Shown here one piece after another: positions 10,099-20,996 of a stretch of DNA of 64,000 nucleotides. The translations under genes and the position numbers were made by a program. The notes below the pieces were generated by a model. It worked only from the letters and a program-made list of their open reading frames with translations, was not told the origin of the DNA and searched no databases. The stretch spans positions 65,836,861 to 65,900,860 of the forward strand of contig OY970828.1 in NCBI GenBank assembly GCA_963853835.1, written 5' to 3'. The DNA is from Calendula officinalis (lineage: Eukaryota > Streptophyta > Magnoliopsida > Asterales > Asteraceae). Position 1 is the stretch's first letter; the number at the start of each line of letters is the position of its first letter.

Positions 10099-12215
10099 CA
10101 GCCTAATAGCTTCAATTCTTGCAACTGGTGCAAAAGTTTCATCATAGTCAATGCCTTCTTCTTGCCTATAACCCTGAGCAACTAGTCTTGCCTTGTTTCT
10201 GATGACAACACCATCCTTGTCCATCTTGTTTCTGAACACCCACTTAGTACCAATAATAGTTTTGCCAGCAGGGGGTGGTACTAAGTTCCAAACCTTGTTT
10301 CTTTCAAATTCTGTAAGCTCTTCTTGCATAGCTTCTACCCAGTCTTCATCAAATAAAGCTTCATCAGCTTTCTTTGGTTCCATGGTAGATAGAAAACTTG
10401 AGAAGAAACAAAAGTTGGCAGTGGCTTGAGGTTCAAAAGCTAACTTTCTTCTTGTTTGGACACCTTGTTCAATTGGACCAATAATATTAGAGTGTGGATG
10501 GTCTCTGTGTTCCCTTAGATTGTTTCCTAAGGGAGCATTTGAAGCAAGGTCAACAATATCTTGTTGAACTAGGGTGTTGTCTGTCTAATACTGATCTGAA
10601 GTTTGTTCAGTATTAGATAGTTCAGGTTGTTGTTGTTCTTCATTTTGCAGATCTGAGGTGGATTCTTGAGCAGAGTTGGATGTTTCACCTTCTTCATATG
10701 TGGAGTTGTTCAGATCAATAGTTGGGAACTCAGTATTGGGGTTCTCTGTGATGAGAACCTCAGTATCTGCTTCAGCTTGATTATTTTGAGTTCTAGCTTG
10801 ATCAGTATCACTCATACTATGTTCAACATAGTATGGATGAGACTTGGGCTGTTCAGCAATGGCATTTTCTGGATTGCATAGAATTTCTATGCCACATATG
10901 TCTTCCTTTGATTAAGTAGAATGCACATCCTGATTTTCATCAAAAGTAACATGGATGGATTCTACAATCATCTCAGTTGAGATGACATACACTCTGAAGG
11001 CCTTGGAGTGTGGTGAATAGGCCATGAACGCTCCTTCATTTGCTTTGGGAGCAATTTTGTTGAGATTTTCTTTTGTACTGAGTACAAAACATTTACTCCC
11101 AAAGATGTGGAAGTATTCCACATTAGGAGCCCTGCCATTGTATAACTCATAAGGAGTCTTGTGGTGTCTCCGGACTATGGTAGCTCTGTTCTGTGTAAAA
11201 TTTGCAGAGTTTACAGCTTCTATCCAGAAGCTCAGTGCCAGTCCAGCATGGCATAACAAAGTTGTTGCAGCTTCAATCAATGTTCTATTTTTCCTTTCTA
11301 CAACACCATTTTGTTATGGTGTGTAGGCTGCAGAGAAGTTTTGTACGATTCCTTTGCCTTCACAGAAATCTGCCAATACTGAGTTCTTGAACTCAGTACC
11401 ATGGTCACTTCTTAGTTTCTTGACCTTGTTGCCATTCTGAAGTTCTTCTCTTTTGATAAAGGCATTGATTTCTGTGGTTGCATCTGATTTGGTATTGAGG
11501 AAGATGACCCAAGTGTATCTTGAGTATTCATCAACGAAGACTAAGGTATATATCTTTTTGGCCAGTGATGGTGTACTGATGGGGCCAAAGAGATCCATAT
11601 GTATCATGGTAAGGGATTCATTAATAGAGTGGTTTACATTGGATTTGAATGAACTCTTCTTATGGTTTCCCATTTCACATGCTGAGCGTAACTTATCTTT
11701 AGAATAAGTAATTGTGGGCAACCCTCTCACCAACTTCTTCATACTAGCTCATTAATGTTTCTGAAGTTGACGTGAGAGAGTTTCTTGTGCCACATCCAGT
11801 TCAGTTCTTGATTGACTTTAGAAAGCAAGCAAACTCAAATAGTAGGGTCTAGTTCAGACAGGTTGACCACATAGACATCTTTTTCTTTTCTAGCAATGAG
11901 TACAGGTTTCCCTTTGTCATTGTAGATGATTCCTGCAGTCTTCGTGAAGCGAGCTTCGTTGTCATCATCACACATCTGGCTGAAACTAAGCAGATTGTGT
12001 TTAAGACCTTCTACATAGGCAACTCTTTTAAAAGTTATGTTGCCTGCCTTGATTACTCCATACCCTCTTGTTTTTCCAACTGAATCATCCCCAAACTTGA
12101 CAGAAGGCCCCTTCTCTGGTGTATAATTTAGAAGGTACCCCATACTACCAGTCATGTGTCTTGAGCAGCCACTATCCAGGTACCATTTTCTATCACCCTG
12201 CACAAGACACAACAT
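10099..12215 (-). pseudogene. Copia pol of A2 (protease, integrase, part of RT)
   Basis: On the minus strand, in order: retropepsin (YLDSGCSRHMTG near 12180) and integrase zinc-finger region, integrase core (HMDLFGP near 11600; SDHGTEF near 11400), the post-integrase region to about 10585, and the first RT block (WNLVPPP, GTKWVFRNK, ARLVAQGY) ending at 10099. Several stops and frame changes separate the pieces, including ones near 11742, 11310, 10910 and 10585. The remainder of RT and RNase H was lost at the C3 insertion. Homology to A1 and B pol is clear throughout. Confidence 0.85.
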
Positions 12216-12229
12216 AATGATTAGTTCTT

Positions 12230-13938
12230 TTTAGGAACCCATTTTTGAATGGGACCTTTGGTAGGAGAAACAGGTCTAGACTTGATCTCTTTAGTTGGAG
12301 AGATCAGTATCAGTTCATAAGAAACCTTAGAGGTTTTCTTAAGTGATACTACTTAGATTCTCTCTTTTTCTTTGGTCAGAGTACCTAGGACTTGAGAGAC
12401 CAGTCCAGCATTCATCTCCTTTATGACCAGTATGATGACATCTATAACATTTTCTAGGTCTATTTCTGAACATATTTTCATAAGGAATTTTAGAAAATTG
12501 TTTTTCTTTTGGTTGACCAGTATGAGTAAGTTTTGCAAACTTTTGACTTAAGATTTTGATCTAATCACCAATAGGTTTTAAAATGTTGCTTTTTGTCATT
12601 TTTTATGGGTGGTTTAATATTGTTTTTAACCGGTTTAGGAGGAGATGAATCTGGTTTCTTCTTTTTATCTGGCAAAGAAGTCTTATTATTTGTAGACTTC
12701 TTGTTTTTGCCACTAGAAGATCATGTTGAAGTTGGTTTTTGATTATCATGCTTTAAAATGACAACTTCAACAGGTGCTTTAGATTCTTCAGTACATGACT
12801 TTTTTGTTCCTGCAAATTCAGTATTAGATAAAACACTATAAGTAGAAGTAGTTTCATTTTCATTTTATTTTTCAAAAGTAGTTGTTTTAAATAATAATTC
12901 AAATGGAGGAACAGCAGATGTGTCATATTGTACTACTCCTGTAGTTCAGTATAGCACTTTGAACAAATGGAGGGACTAATAGATTTATCAAAAGTAATTT
13001 TATCCTCATCATCTGACTCAGATTGACATCAGACTTCAAAAAACGTTTTTGCTTTGACAAACTGAATAGGGTTCATATCAGAAAATTATTCAAATAAATC
13101 AGCAAAATTGTTTCTATTTTTTAACTGAGGATCAACACCAAATGCAGCCCTCACATTTTCTGGAAATTGTTGATTTAGACATTTATTTAATTTAATAGAT
13201 GCATTTCCCCAAGATTTACATTGATTTTCAAATTTTTCTTTTTCTAATTTGTGTAAATGAGCTTTATCAGCTAATCTTTGGTTAATGTCTTGTAAGTTTA
13301 AAAAATTAATTCTAAATCTTTAAATTTTTCTAATTTATCTAAATATTCATTATTTACCCTTCAAGTTCAAGAATAGTTAATTTTAAAGCTTTTTCGTTTT
13401 GTACCAAAGTTTTAAGATCAACAATCATGTACTCAAAAATCTTTTCTTTTTCATTTACTGAATAAGTTTGAAAGGAACTCACCTTGTACAACTGAGTGGA
13501 ATCCCAATCAGTATGAACACTCATTCTCTCAGCGTCTTTGATATCCATCTCAAAGGAGCTCTTCAAATCCTCTTCAGTGAAAGCCATAAAGGCTTTGTTT
13601 TCAACTTCTTCCTCATCATCACTGAGCTCTTCATCCATCCAAGCTTCAGAGTAAAGTGCTTGATGAGGTGCTCCATTCCCTGCTGCACCCTTGCCCTTGC
13701 TCCAGTTCTTAAACTTGACATACTTGCCCCTATACCGTTTTGCTCGGTATGCAATCTTGTCATTCTGATAAGTTACAGTTGACTTGGTATGACAGTTGGC
13801 AGCAATGTGTCCAGGCTTGCCACACCTGTAGCATAGACCTGATCTTGGGTCAGTAATGGAAGAGCTAACACCCAGCCTCTTCTTTTTCAACTGATCCAGC
13901 TTCATAGACATAAGGGCCATTTGAGTTTTACGCTCCTC
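12230..13938 (-). pseudogene. Gag of A2, C-terminal two thirds
   Basis: Minus-strand sequence homologous to A1 gag from just before its first zinc knuckle to its C-terminus. The best-preserved part, 13354-13920, contains the CX2CX4HX4C knuckle (CYRCGKPGHIAANC). The downstream coiled-coil and lysine-rich regions carry many stops, and the second knuckle region (12380-12490) is only partly readable. It is separated from its N-terminal third (25449-26247) by A1. Confidence 0.85.
13934..13938. repeat. Target-site duplication of A1, left copy (TCCTC)
   Basis: TCCTC immediately precedes the 5' LTR and recurs immediately after the 3' LTR at 25449-25453. A perfect 5-bp duplication is the signature of a single clean integrase-mediated insertion. 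Confidence 0.95.
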
Positions 13939-14445
13939 TGTTAAGGCAAAAAGCCTTACCTCTTTGTGAATCTTAGGATAACAAAAACAATATGGAATAG
14001 CTTAGATTAAATGTAGATTAAAATAGCTAAGTTAGTAGTGATACTGAGTTCGGCCAATACTGGCCACTCAGTATCAGCACTCAGTATTGGAAAACCAATA
14101 CCGAGTAGAAGGACTGAGTCATGGTCAGTATAGTAACTGACTAAGATCAAATCCCTTGATCTTAGTCATTACATTTAATTAGTCCTTCGGTTACTCCTTT
14201 GCCCATAATGTAAGATCTCTATAGCATTATAAATAGAGATCATCTTGCAGAGGAGTACGTACCAATTTACATATTCATAGTATTCATCTTTGTAATTGTT
14301 CAAGTGGTCTTGTATTTCCGCTACAAGCCACACTTAGTGGAATAATATACGTTTGACTAAATTACAGTGTTTATCACCTTAATTGTCTTAAGTAAATTAT
14401 AAATCTAACAATTATCAAGTTAACCAGGGTTGTTGTGACCTAACA
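13939..14445 (+). mobile_element. 5' LTR of A1 (507 bp)
   Basis: Begins TGTTAAGGC and ends CCTAACA. The first bases form a perfect hairpin, AAGGC-AAAAA-GCCTT (13942-13956). An interior block near 14040-14110 holds clustered TACTGA/TCAGTA/TACCGA hexamers in both orientations. CATTATAAATAGAGATC near 14224 holds a TATA-like TATAAATA that could drive the genomic RNA. The LTR ends two bases before the PBS. Confidence 0.95.
14225..14235 (+). promoter_or_regulatory. Probable TATA box in the 5' LTR of A1
   Basis: TATAAATA within the LTR, in the part conserved among A1, A3 and the reverse-oriented copies. About 210 bases of LTR remain downstream, which would make up R and U5. The transcription start cannot be located from sequence. 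Confidence 0.5.
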
Positions 14446-14447
14446 AC

Positions 14448-14459
14448 TGGTATCAGAGC
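14448..14459 (+). promoter_or_regulatory. Primer-binding site of A1
   Basis: TGGTATCAGAGC, a perfect complement to the 3' end of plant initiator tRNA-Met, two bases after the 5' LTR. Minus-strand DNA synthesis would start here. Confidence 0.93.
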
Positions 14460-14544
14460 AGGCTAAATTAATTCTTATTTAGTCGATCTTTTAACCCTGG
14501 CAGCCATTCCTTATACTTATCCTTCAAATACCCAAAAATCCAAA

Positions 14545-17169
14545 ATGTCTACAATTGTTGCCCCAGTCATGTCTGGCAAGGGAGTGCCCATCTTTGATGG
14601 AAAAGACTTTCATCAATGGAAGCTTAAAGCTCAGTGGTATCTTGAATCAATTCATCATGAGATGCTCACTGTGCTGAATGATGGTCCTATCATCCCACAA
14701 ACTGTGGAACCCGTTGCTGCTACTGATGATGCTCCTGAGAGCACAAGAACAGTTCCTAAACTGAAACACACCTGGACTGATACTGACCGTCAGTTATTCA
14801 GTCTAGACTCAAGGGCTAAGGGAGTGATTGGTAATGCTGTTACCAAAGAAATACTTAAGGCAATTATGAAATTGCCAACAGCAAAGGCTATGTGGGATAG
14901 TCTATCAATCACTTATGAAGGCACACCCAAGGTGAAGTTGCAGAGGAAAAGCAACATGAGAAGAAAGAATGAAAACTTTTTCTCTACCCCAAATGAAGAC
15001 ATTACTACTCTCTACAACAGGTTTAATACTGTTGTCCATGATTTAATCAGTGTAGGCATTGTAAAGGAAGAAGGAGAACTTGTCCAAAAGTTCTTGGATA
15101 GTCTCCCTCAACAGTTCCTTGAAATGACAAATTCTGTCAATGCTGCCAACAACATTGAGTCATACACTCTTCAAACCTTGTATGGATTAATGTTAAATCA
15201 TGAGGAGAATAATGCTGCAAGACTGATCAACTGGAAGAAAACTGACAAGTCTTCCACTGGTATGGCTCTAGTTGTACAACAGGCATATACTGTCACTGAG
15301 CCTGATGAACCAGAAGTTGATCTTGCTGATGCTGAGGCAGAAGAGCTTGAGACACAAATGGCTCTTATGTCCATGAAGCTGGATCAGTTGAAAAAGAAGA
15401 GGCTGGGTGTTAGCTCTTCCAATACTGACCCAAGATCAGGTCTGTGCTATAGGTGTGGAAAGCCTGGACATATTGCAGCAAACTGTCATACCAAGTCAAC
15501 TGAAACTGATCAGAATGACAAAATTGCATACCGAGCTAAAAGGTATCGTGACAAGTATGTTAAGCTAAAGAACTGGAGCAAGGGGAAGAATGTAGCTGGG
15601 AATGGTGCACCTCATCAAGCTCTTTACTCAGAGGCTTGGATGGATGAGGAAATAAGTGATGATGAGGAAAAGGTTGAGAACAAAGCCTTTATGGCTTTTA
15701 CTGAAGAAGATTTGAAGAGCTCCTTTGAGAGAGATATCAAAGAAGCTGAGAGAATGAGTGTTCATACTGATTGGGATTCCACTCAATTGTACAAGGTGAG
15801 TTCCTTTCAAACTTATTCAGATAATGAAAAAGAAAAGATTTTTGAGTATATGATTGTTGATCTTAAAACTTTAGTACAGAGAGAAAAGGCATTAAAATTA
15901 ACAATTCATGAACAAGAAAGGGTAAATAACGAACATTTAGATAAATTAGCAAAATTTAAATATTTGGAACTAGATTTTTTAAACTTACAAGACATTAACC
16001 AAAGATTAGCTGATAAAGCTCATTTACACAAACTTGAAAAAGAAAAATTTGAAAATCTGTGTAAATCTTGGGGAAATGCATCCATTAAACTAAATAGATG
16101 TCTAAATCAACAATTTCCAGAAAATGTAAGGGTTGCACTTGGTGTTGACCCTCAATTAAAAAATAGTAAAAATTTTGCTGATTTATTTGAAGAATTTTCG
16201 GATATGAACCCTATTCAGTTTGTAAAAGCAAAAACATTTTGTGAAGTAGGATGTCAAACTGAACCAGATGATGAGGATAAAATCATTTTTGAAGAATGTC
16301 AAACTGAATCAGATGATGAGGATAAAATCATTTTTGAAAACTCCATTGGTCCTTCCATCTGTTCTAAGTGCTATACTGAACTACAAGAGCTCAGTATTGA
16401 ATTTCCTGAAAAAGAAATTTTTGATACTGATCTCGAAATAGTACAGTATGACACTTCTGCTGTTCCTCCATTTGAATTATTATTTAACACAACTACGTTT
16501 GAGATATATAAAGAACCTGATAATACAGAAAAGAAACTTACTGCTACTCAAACTGTTTTAACTAATACTGAATCCACAGGAACAGCAAAGTCAACTACTC
16601 AAGAATCTAAAGAACCTGTTCAAGTTGTCATTCTAAAACATGATAAAAAGAAAACAACTTCAACAGGATCTTCAAGTGTCAAAAACAAGAAGTCAACTGA
16701 TAAAAAGACTTCTATGCAAAATAAAATCAAAACACCAGAATCATCTCCTTCAAAAACAGTCAAAAATAAAATTAAAACTCCATTAAAAAATGACAAACAT
16801 AACATTTTAAAATCAATTGGTGATCAGATTAAAATTCTAAGTCAAAAGTTTGCAAAATTAACTAATACTGATCAACCAACAGTTAAACAATTTTCAAAAG
16901 TTCCTTATGAAAATATGTTTAGAAACAGACCTAGAAAATGTTATCGATGTCATCATACTGGACACAAAGGAGATGAATGCTGGACTGATCTCTCAAGTCC
17001 TAGGTACTCAGTACCAAAGAAAAGGAGAGAAACTAGGTCGGTATCACCAAAGAAAACCTCAAAGGTTATTCCTGAAGTGATACTGACCTCTCCCACAAAA
17101 GAGATCAAGTCAAACCCTGTTTCTCCTATCAAAGGTCCCATTCAAAAATGGGTTCCTAAAAGGAACTAA
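14545..17169 (+). CDS. Gag polyprotein of Sirevirus A1 (874 aa)
   Basis: Intact gag that would form the particle and package the RNA. The N-terminal 250 residues are a copia-type capsid region. A first zinc knuckle, CX2CX4HX4C, spans residues 301-314. A long charged coiled-coil region follows at about 430-540, and a second knuckle (CYRCHHTGHKGDEC) sits at 799-812, with Lys/Ser/Thr-rich sequence before and after it. CQTE followed by acidic residues occurs twice in a 15-residue tandem duplication (from residues 570 and 585), and TATQTV lies near 668. These resemble dynein light chain LC8 sites; Sirevirus Gag is known to bind LC8, but binding here is inferred. The start ATG follows the PBS leader by 85 bases. 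Unusually long for copia gag, as expected in Sireviruses. Confidence 0.93.
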   Translation: MSTIVAPVMSGKGVPIFDGKDFHQWKLKAQWYLESIHHEMLTVLNDGPIIPQTVEPVAATDDAPESTRTVPKLKHTWTDTDRQLFSLDSRAKGVIGNAVTKEILKAIMKLPTAKAMWDSLSITYEGTPKVKLQRKSNMRRKNENFFSTPNEDITTLYNRFNTVVHDLISVGIVKEEGELVQKFLDSLPQQFLEMTNSVNAANNIESYTLQTLYGLMLNHEENNAARLINWKKTDKSSTGMALVVQQAYTVTEPDEPEVDLADAEAEELETQMALMSMKLDQLKKKRLGVSSSNTDPRSGLCYRCGKPGHIAANCHTKSTETDQNDKIAYRAKRYRDKYVKLKNWSKGKNVAGNGAPHQALYSEAWMDEEISDDEEKVENKAFMAFTEEDLKSSFERDIKEAERMSVHTDWDSTQLYKVSSFQTYSDNEKEKIFEYMIVDLKTLVQREKALKLTIHEQERVNNEHLDKLAKFKYLELDFLNLQDINQRLADKAHLHKLEKEKFENLCKSWGNASIKLNRCLNQQFPENVRVALGVDPQLKNSKNFADLFEEFSDMNPIQFVKAKTFCEVGCQTEPDDEDKIIFEECQTESDDEDKIIFENSIGPSICSKCYTELQELSIEFPEKEIFDTDLEIVQYDTSAVPPFELLFNTTTFEIYKEPDNTEKKLTATQTVLTNTESTGTAKSTTQESKEPVQVVILKHDKKKTTSTGSSSVKNKKSTDKKTSMQNKIKTPESSPSKTVKNKIKTPLKNDKHNILKSIGDQIKILSQKFAKLTNTDQPTVKQFSKVPYENMFRNRPRKCYRCHHTGHKGDECWTDLSSPRYSVPKKRRETRSVSPKKTSKVIPEVILTSPTKEIKSNPVSPIKGPIQKWVPKRN

Positions 17170-17177
17170 TTTATTAT

Positions 17178-20100
17178 TTGTGTCTTGTGCAGGGTGACAG
17201 AAAATGGTATCTAGATAGTGGCTGCTCAAGACACATGACTGGCAGTATGGAGTACCTTCTAAATTATACTCCAGAGAAGGGTCCTTCTGTCAAGATTGGA
17301 GATGATTCAATAGGGAAAACAAGAGGGTATGGAGTTATAAAAGCAGGCAACATAACTTTTAAAAGAGTTGCCTATGTGGAGGGTCTTAAACACAATCTGC
17401 TCAGTATCAGCCAGATGTGTGATGATGATAATGAAGCTCGATTCAGAAAGATTGCAGGGATCATCTACAATGATAAAGGGCAACCTGTACTAGTTGCTAG
17501 AAGAGAAAAAGATGTTTATGTGGTCAATCTGTCTGAAATAGACCCCACCATTCGAGTTTGCCTGCTGTCTAAAGTCAAACCAGAATTACATTGGTTATGG
17601 CACAAGAAGCTCTCTCACATAAATTTTCGTAATATTAATGAGCTCAGTATCAAGAAACTGGTGAGAGGGTTGCCCACTATTACTTATTCAAAAGATAAGT
17701 TATGCTCAGCATGTGAAATGGGCAAGCAGAAGAAGAGTTCATTCAAGTCAAAAGTTAATCACTCCATAAATGAACCTCTTACAATGATTCATATGGATCT
17801 TTTTGGTCCCATCAGCACACCAACTTTGGTCAAAAAGATCTATACATTAGTCTTAGTTGATGAATTCTCAAGATACACTTGGGTTATTTTTCTCAAGACT
17901 AAAGCTGATGCAACAACAGAAATCATTGCTTTCATTAAAAGAGAAGAACCTAAAAAAGGCAACAACGTCAAACAACTTAGAAGTGACCATGGTACTGAGT
18001 TCAAGAACTCGGTATTAGCTGATTTCTGTGAAGAAAAAGGAATTATACAAAACTTCTCTGCAGCCTACACACCACAACAAAATGGTGTTGTAGAACGGAA
18101 AAATAGAACTCTTATTGAAGCTGCAAGAACTTTGTTATGCCATGCTGGACTGGCACTGAGCTTCTGGGCTGAAGCTGTTAATTGTGCAAATTTTACTCAA
18201 AACAGAGCTACTATAGTCCAGCGTCATCAAAAGACTCCATATGAGTTATATAATGGCAAGATTCCTAATGTGGAATATTTTCACATCTTTGGGAGTAAAT
18301 GCTTTATACTCAGTACTAAGCAAAATCTCAACAAATTTGCTCCCAAAGCAAATGAAGGCGTGTTCATGGGCTATTCTCCATATTCTAAAGCCTTCAGAGT
18401 GTATGTCATCTCCACTAAGATGATTGTAGAATCTATTCATGTTACATTTGATGAAAATCAGAATGAGCATTCTACCTCAGCAAGTGAAGACATTAGTGGC
18501 ATAGAAATTCTATGCAATCCAGAAAACTCCATTGCTGAACAGCCCAAGTCTCACCCATACTACGTTGATCACAGTATGAGTGATACTGATCAAGAGACAT
18601 CTTAGTCTAACGTCAATATAACAAATTATGAGGTTCCCATTACTAAGAACCCCAATACTGAGCTCCCAATTCTTGATTTGAAGAACTCCACATATGAGGA
18701 AGGAGAATCCTCCAATACTGCTCAAGAATCCACACCAAATTTGCAAAATTCAGAAGAACAGCAACCAGTATTGTCTGATACTGATCAGGATTCATCACAG
18801 TATCAGGCAGACAACCCATCACCACAACAGGATATTGTTGATCTTGCTTCAAATGTTTCCTTAGGAAATAATCTAAGGGAACACAGAGACCATCCTCATG
18901 CCAACATTATTGATCCCATTGAACAAGGTGTTCAAACAAGAAGAAGGTTAGAGTTTGAACCCCAAGCAACTGCAAACATCTGTTTCTTCTCAAGTTTCTT
19001 ATCTACCATGGAACCCAAGAAAGCTGATGAAGCTTTATTAGATGAAGACTGGGTAGAAGCTATGCAAGAAGAATTGACAGAGTTTGAAAGAAATAAAGTT
19101 TGGAACTTAGTACCACCTCCTGCTGGTAAAACTATTATTGGTACTAAGTGGGTGTTCAGAAACAAAATGGACAAAGATGGTGTTGTCATCAGAAACAAAG
19201 CAAGACTGGTTGCTCAGGGTTACAGGCAAGAAGAAGGTATTGACTATGATGAAACTTTTGCACCAGTTGCAAGAATTGAAGCTATTAGGCTGTATCTTGC
19301 ATATGCAGCTTTCAAGAATTTCAAAGTTTATCAGATGGATGTCAAAAGTGCCTTTCTTAATGGAAAACTACAGGAGGATGTCTATGTCAAACAACCACCA
19401 GGTTTTATTGATCCTAAATTTCCTAATTATGTTTTCAAGCTTGATAAAGCTTTATATGGGCTCAAACAAGCTCCCAGAGCCTGGTATGATACCCTGTCTG
19501 AGTACTTAATTGAAAATAAGTTTATAAGAGGTAAAATTGATAAAACATTATTTTCAAAGAGAAATGGTTCTGACATTTTACTCATTCAAATATATGTGGA
19601 TGATATTATTTTTGGCTCCACTGACAAGTCAATGTGTGACTGGTTTGCAAAGATAATGTCATCTCAGTATCAGATGAGTATGATGGGAGAACTTACTTTC
19701 TTGGTTTACAAGTTGAACAAAAGCCTGATGGCACTTTCATAAATCAAAGTAAGTATGTGCATGACATGCTTAAGAAATATAAATTTGAAAATCTATCATC
19801 CATGCATACTCCTATGGGTACTCAGGATAAAATAAGTAAAGATGAAACTGGTAAACCAGTATGTCAATCCACATACCGAGGTATGATTGGTTCTTTACTT
19901 TACTTAACAGCTAGCAGGCCTGATATCATGTTTGCAACCTGTTTGTGTGCTCGGTATCAGGCTGATCCTAAAGAATGACATATGAAAGCTGTTAAGCGAA
20001 TTTTTAGATATCTTTCAGGTACTCCTAACATGGGTCTTTGGTATCCCAAAGACTCAAACTTTGATCTTGAAGGGTATACAGATGCAGATTTTGCAGGTTG

Positions 20101-20530
20101 TCGGTTAGACAGGAAAAGTACAAGTGGAGGATGTCAGTTCCTCGGTGGCAGATTAGTTGGCTGGTCATCCAAGAAGCAAAATTCAGTTGCAATTTCTACT
20201 GCAGAAGCAGAATATGTTGCTGCAGGAAGTTGCTGTGCTCAACTTTTGTGGATGCAATATCAACTAATGGACTATGGGTTTAACTTCCAGAAGACACCTA
20301 TACATTGTGATAACAAGAGTGCTATTGCTATCACTGAAAACCCAGTCCATCACTCCAGAACTACGCACATTGATATCAGACATCACTTTATTCGAGATAA
20401 TGTGGAAAAGGGTAAGGTTGAGGTAGATTTCGTTCCTACAGATGACCAATTGGCCTATGTCTTTACTAAACCTCTCTCTGAGGAAAGGTTTATGTACTTA
20501 CTAGGACAATTGGGTATGCTGAATCCTTAA
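17178..20530 (+). pseudogene. Pol polyprotein of A1, three lesions
   Basis: Protease, integrase, RT and RNase H of a copia element, in a frame different from gag. Protease has the DSG triad with Asp at 17214. The integrase catalytic residues are Asp 17796, Asp 17985 and Glu 18093 (first base of codon). RT has YVDD at 19593-19604. RNase H has the TDADFAG, STAEAEY and CDNKSA blocks (20070-20330), and the protein ends at 20530. Lesions by comparison with copy B: an in-frame TAG at 18603-18605, a 4-base deletion near 19695 just after the RT active site, and a TGA at 19976-19978 where B has a sense codon. As read, it could not yield a full enzyme set, so transposition of this copy would need enzymes in trans. 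Confidence 0.92.
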
Positions 20531-20760
20531 ATTCACTTAAATTTTCTGATACCGACTGATCGGTATTGCTTTCAATACCGACCAAGTCCGTATCACTAGT
20601 CTGATTTATCAAATTTTGTAAATTTTTATTTTTTATTAATTTATAGATTAAATTAAATGTTTTTCTAATTTGTTTTATATTTTTTTTAATTTAATTTTTT
20701 TTTAAACTCGGTATTGGAATCCTGGAGTAACATAACTGACTTTTAACCTCAATACTCCCT

Positions 20761-20794
20761 AACGGTAACCTTTCTTAATAGGAAAGTTACCGTT
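20761..20794. promoter_or_regulatory. Conserved hairpin upstream of the second gene
   Basis: AACGGTAAC and GTTACCGTT form a 9-bp perfect stem that can be extended by near-complementary CTTTC/GGAAAG around a short loop. The equivalent in copy B at 52191-52225 keeps the fold with small changes. The AACGG cores resemble MYB-type binding sites. Confidence 0.55.
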
Positions 20795-20861
20795 AACACA
20801 GGATAAGGCTGTCAAATCAGCCGGTTTAACTTCTCAATACCGTAAATATCTTTCAATTAAG

Positions 20862-20869
20862 TATAAATA
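20862..20869 (+). promoter_or_regulatory. TATA box upstream of the second gene
   Basis: TATAAATA in the context AAGTATAAATAACCG, conserved at the same distance (128 bases) from the ATG in copy B at 52115-52122. Confidence 0.55.
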
Positions 20870-20996
20870 ACCGTTTTTTCTTTCATTATCACTTTTCTTA
20901 CAACAGTTATTTCTTAACTTAATTTTCGATTCTCTCTGCGATTAACGATTTCAGTTTCTCTTTGCAAGAAATTTTTTTTTAAAATCCAAATCACAG

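Larger units (their letters stand above)
20531..20996 (+). promoter_or_regulatory. Putative promoter region of the second gene of A1
   Basis: Non-coding 466 bases between pol and the second gene. It contains a stem-loop of the TACCGA/TCGGTA family (20553-20572), an AT-rich tract, a hairpin at 20761-20794 with arms AACGGTAAC/GTTACCGTT, and TATAAATA at 20862-20869, 128 bases before the ATG. Copy B keeps the TATA box at the same 128-base distance and keeps the hairpin. Conservation supports regulation from an internal promoter, but transcription is not shown. Confidence 0.55.

Noticed and set aside
15628..15810. Antisense ORF of about 60-120 codons opposite gag, found in every family copy (for example 13468, 28554, 59223, 61458)
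   Set aside because: Its conservation follows from conservation of gag on the other strand; no start context or domain supports it.
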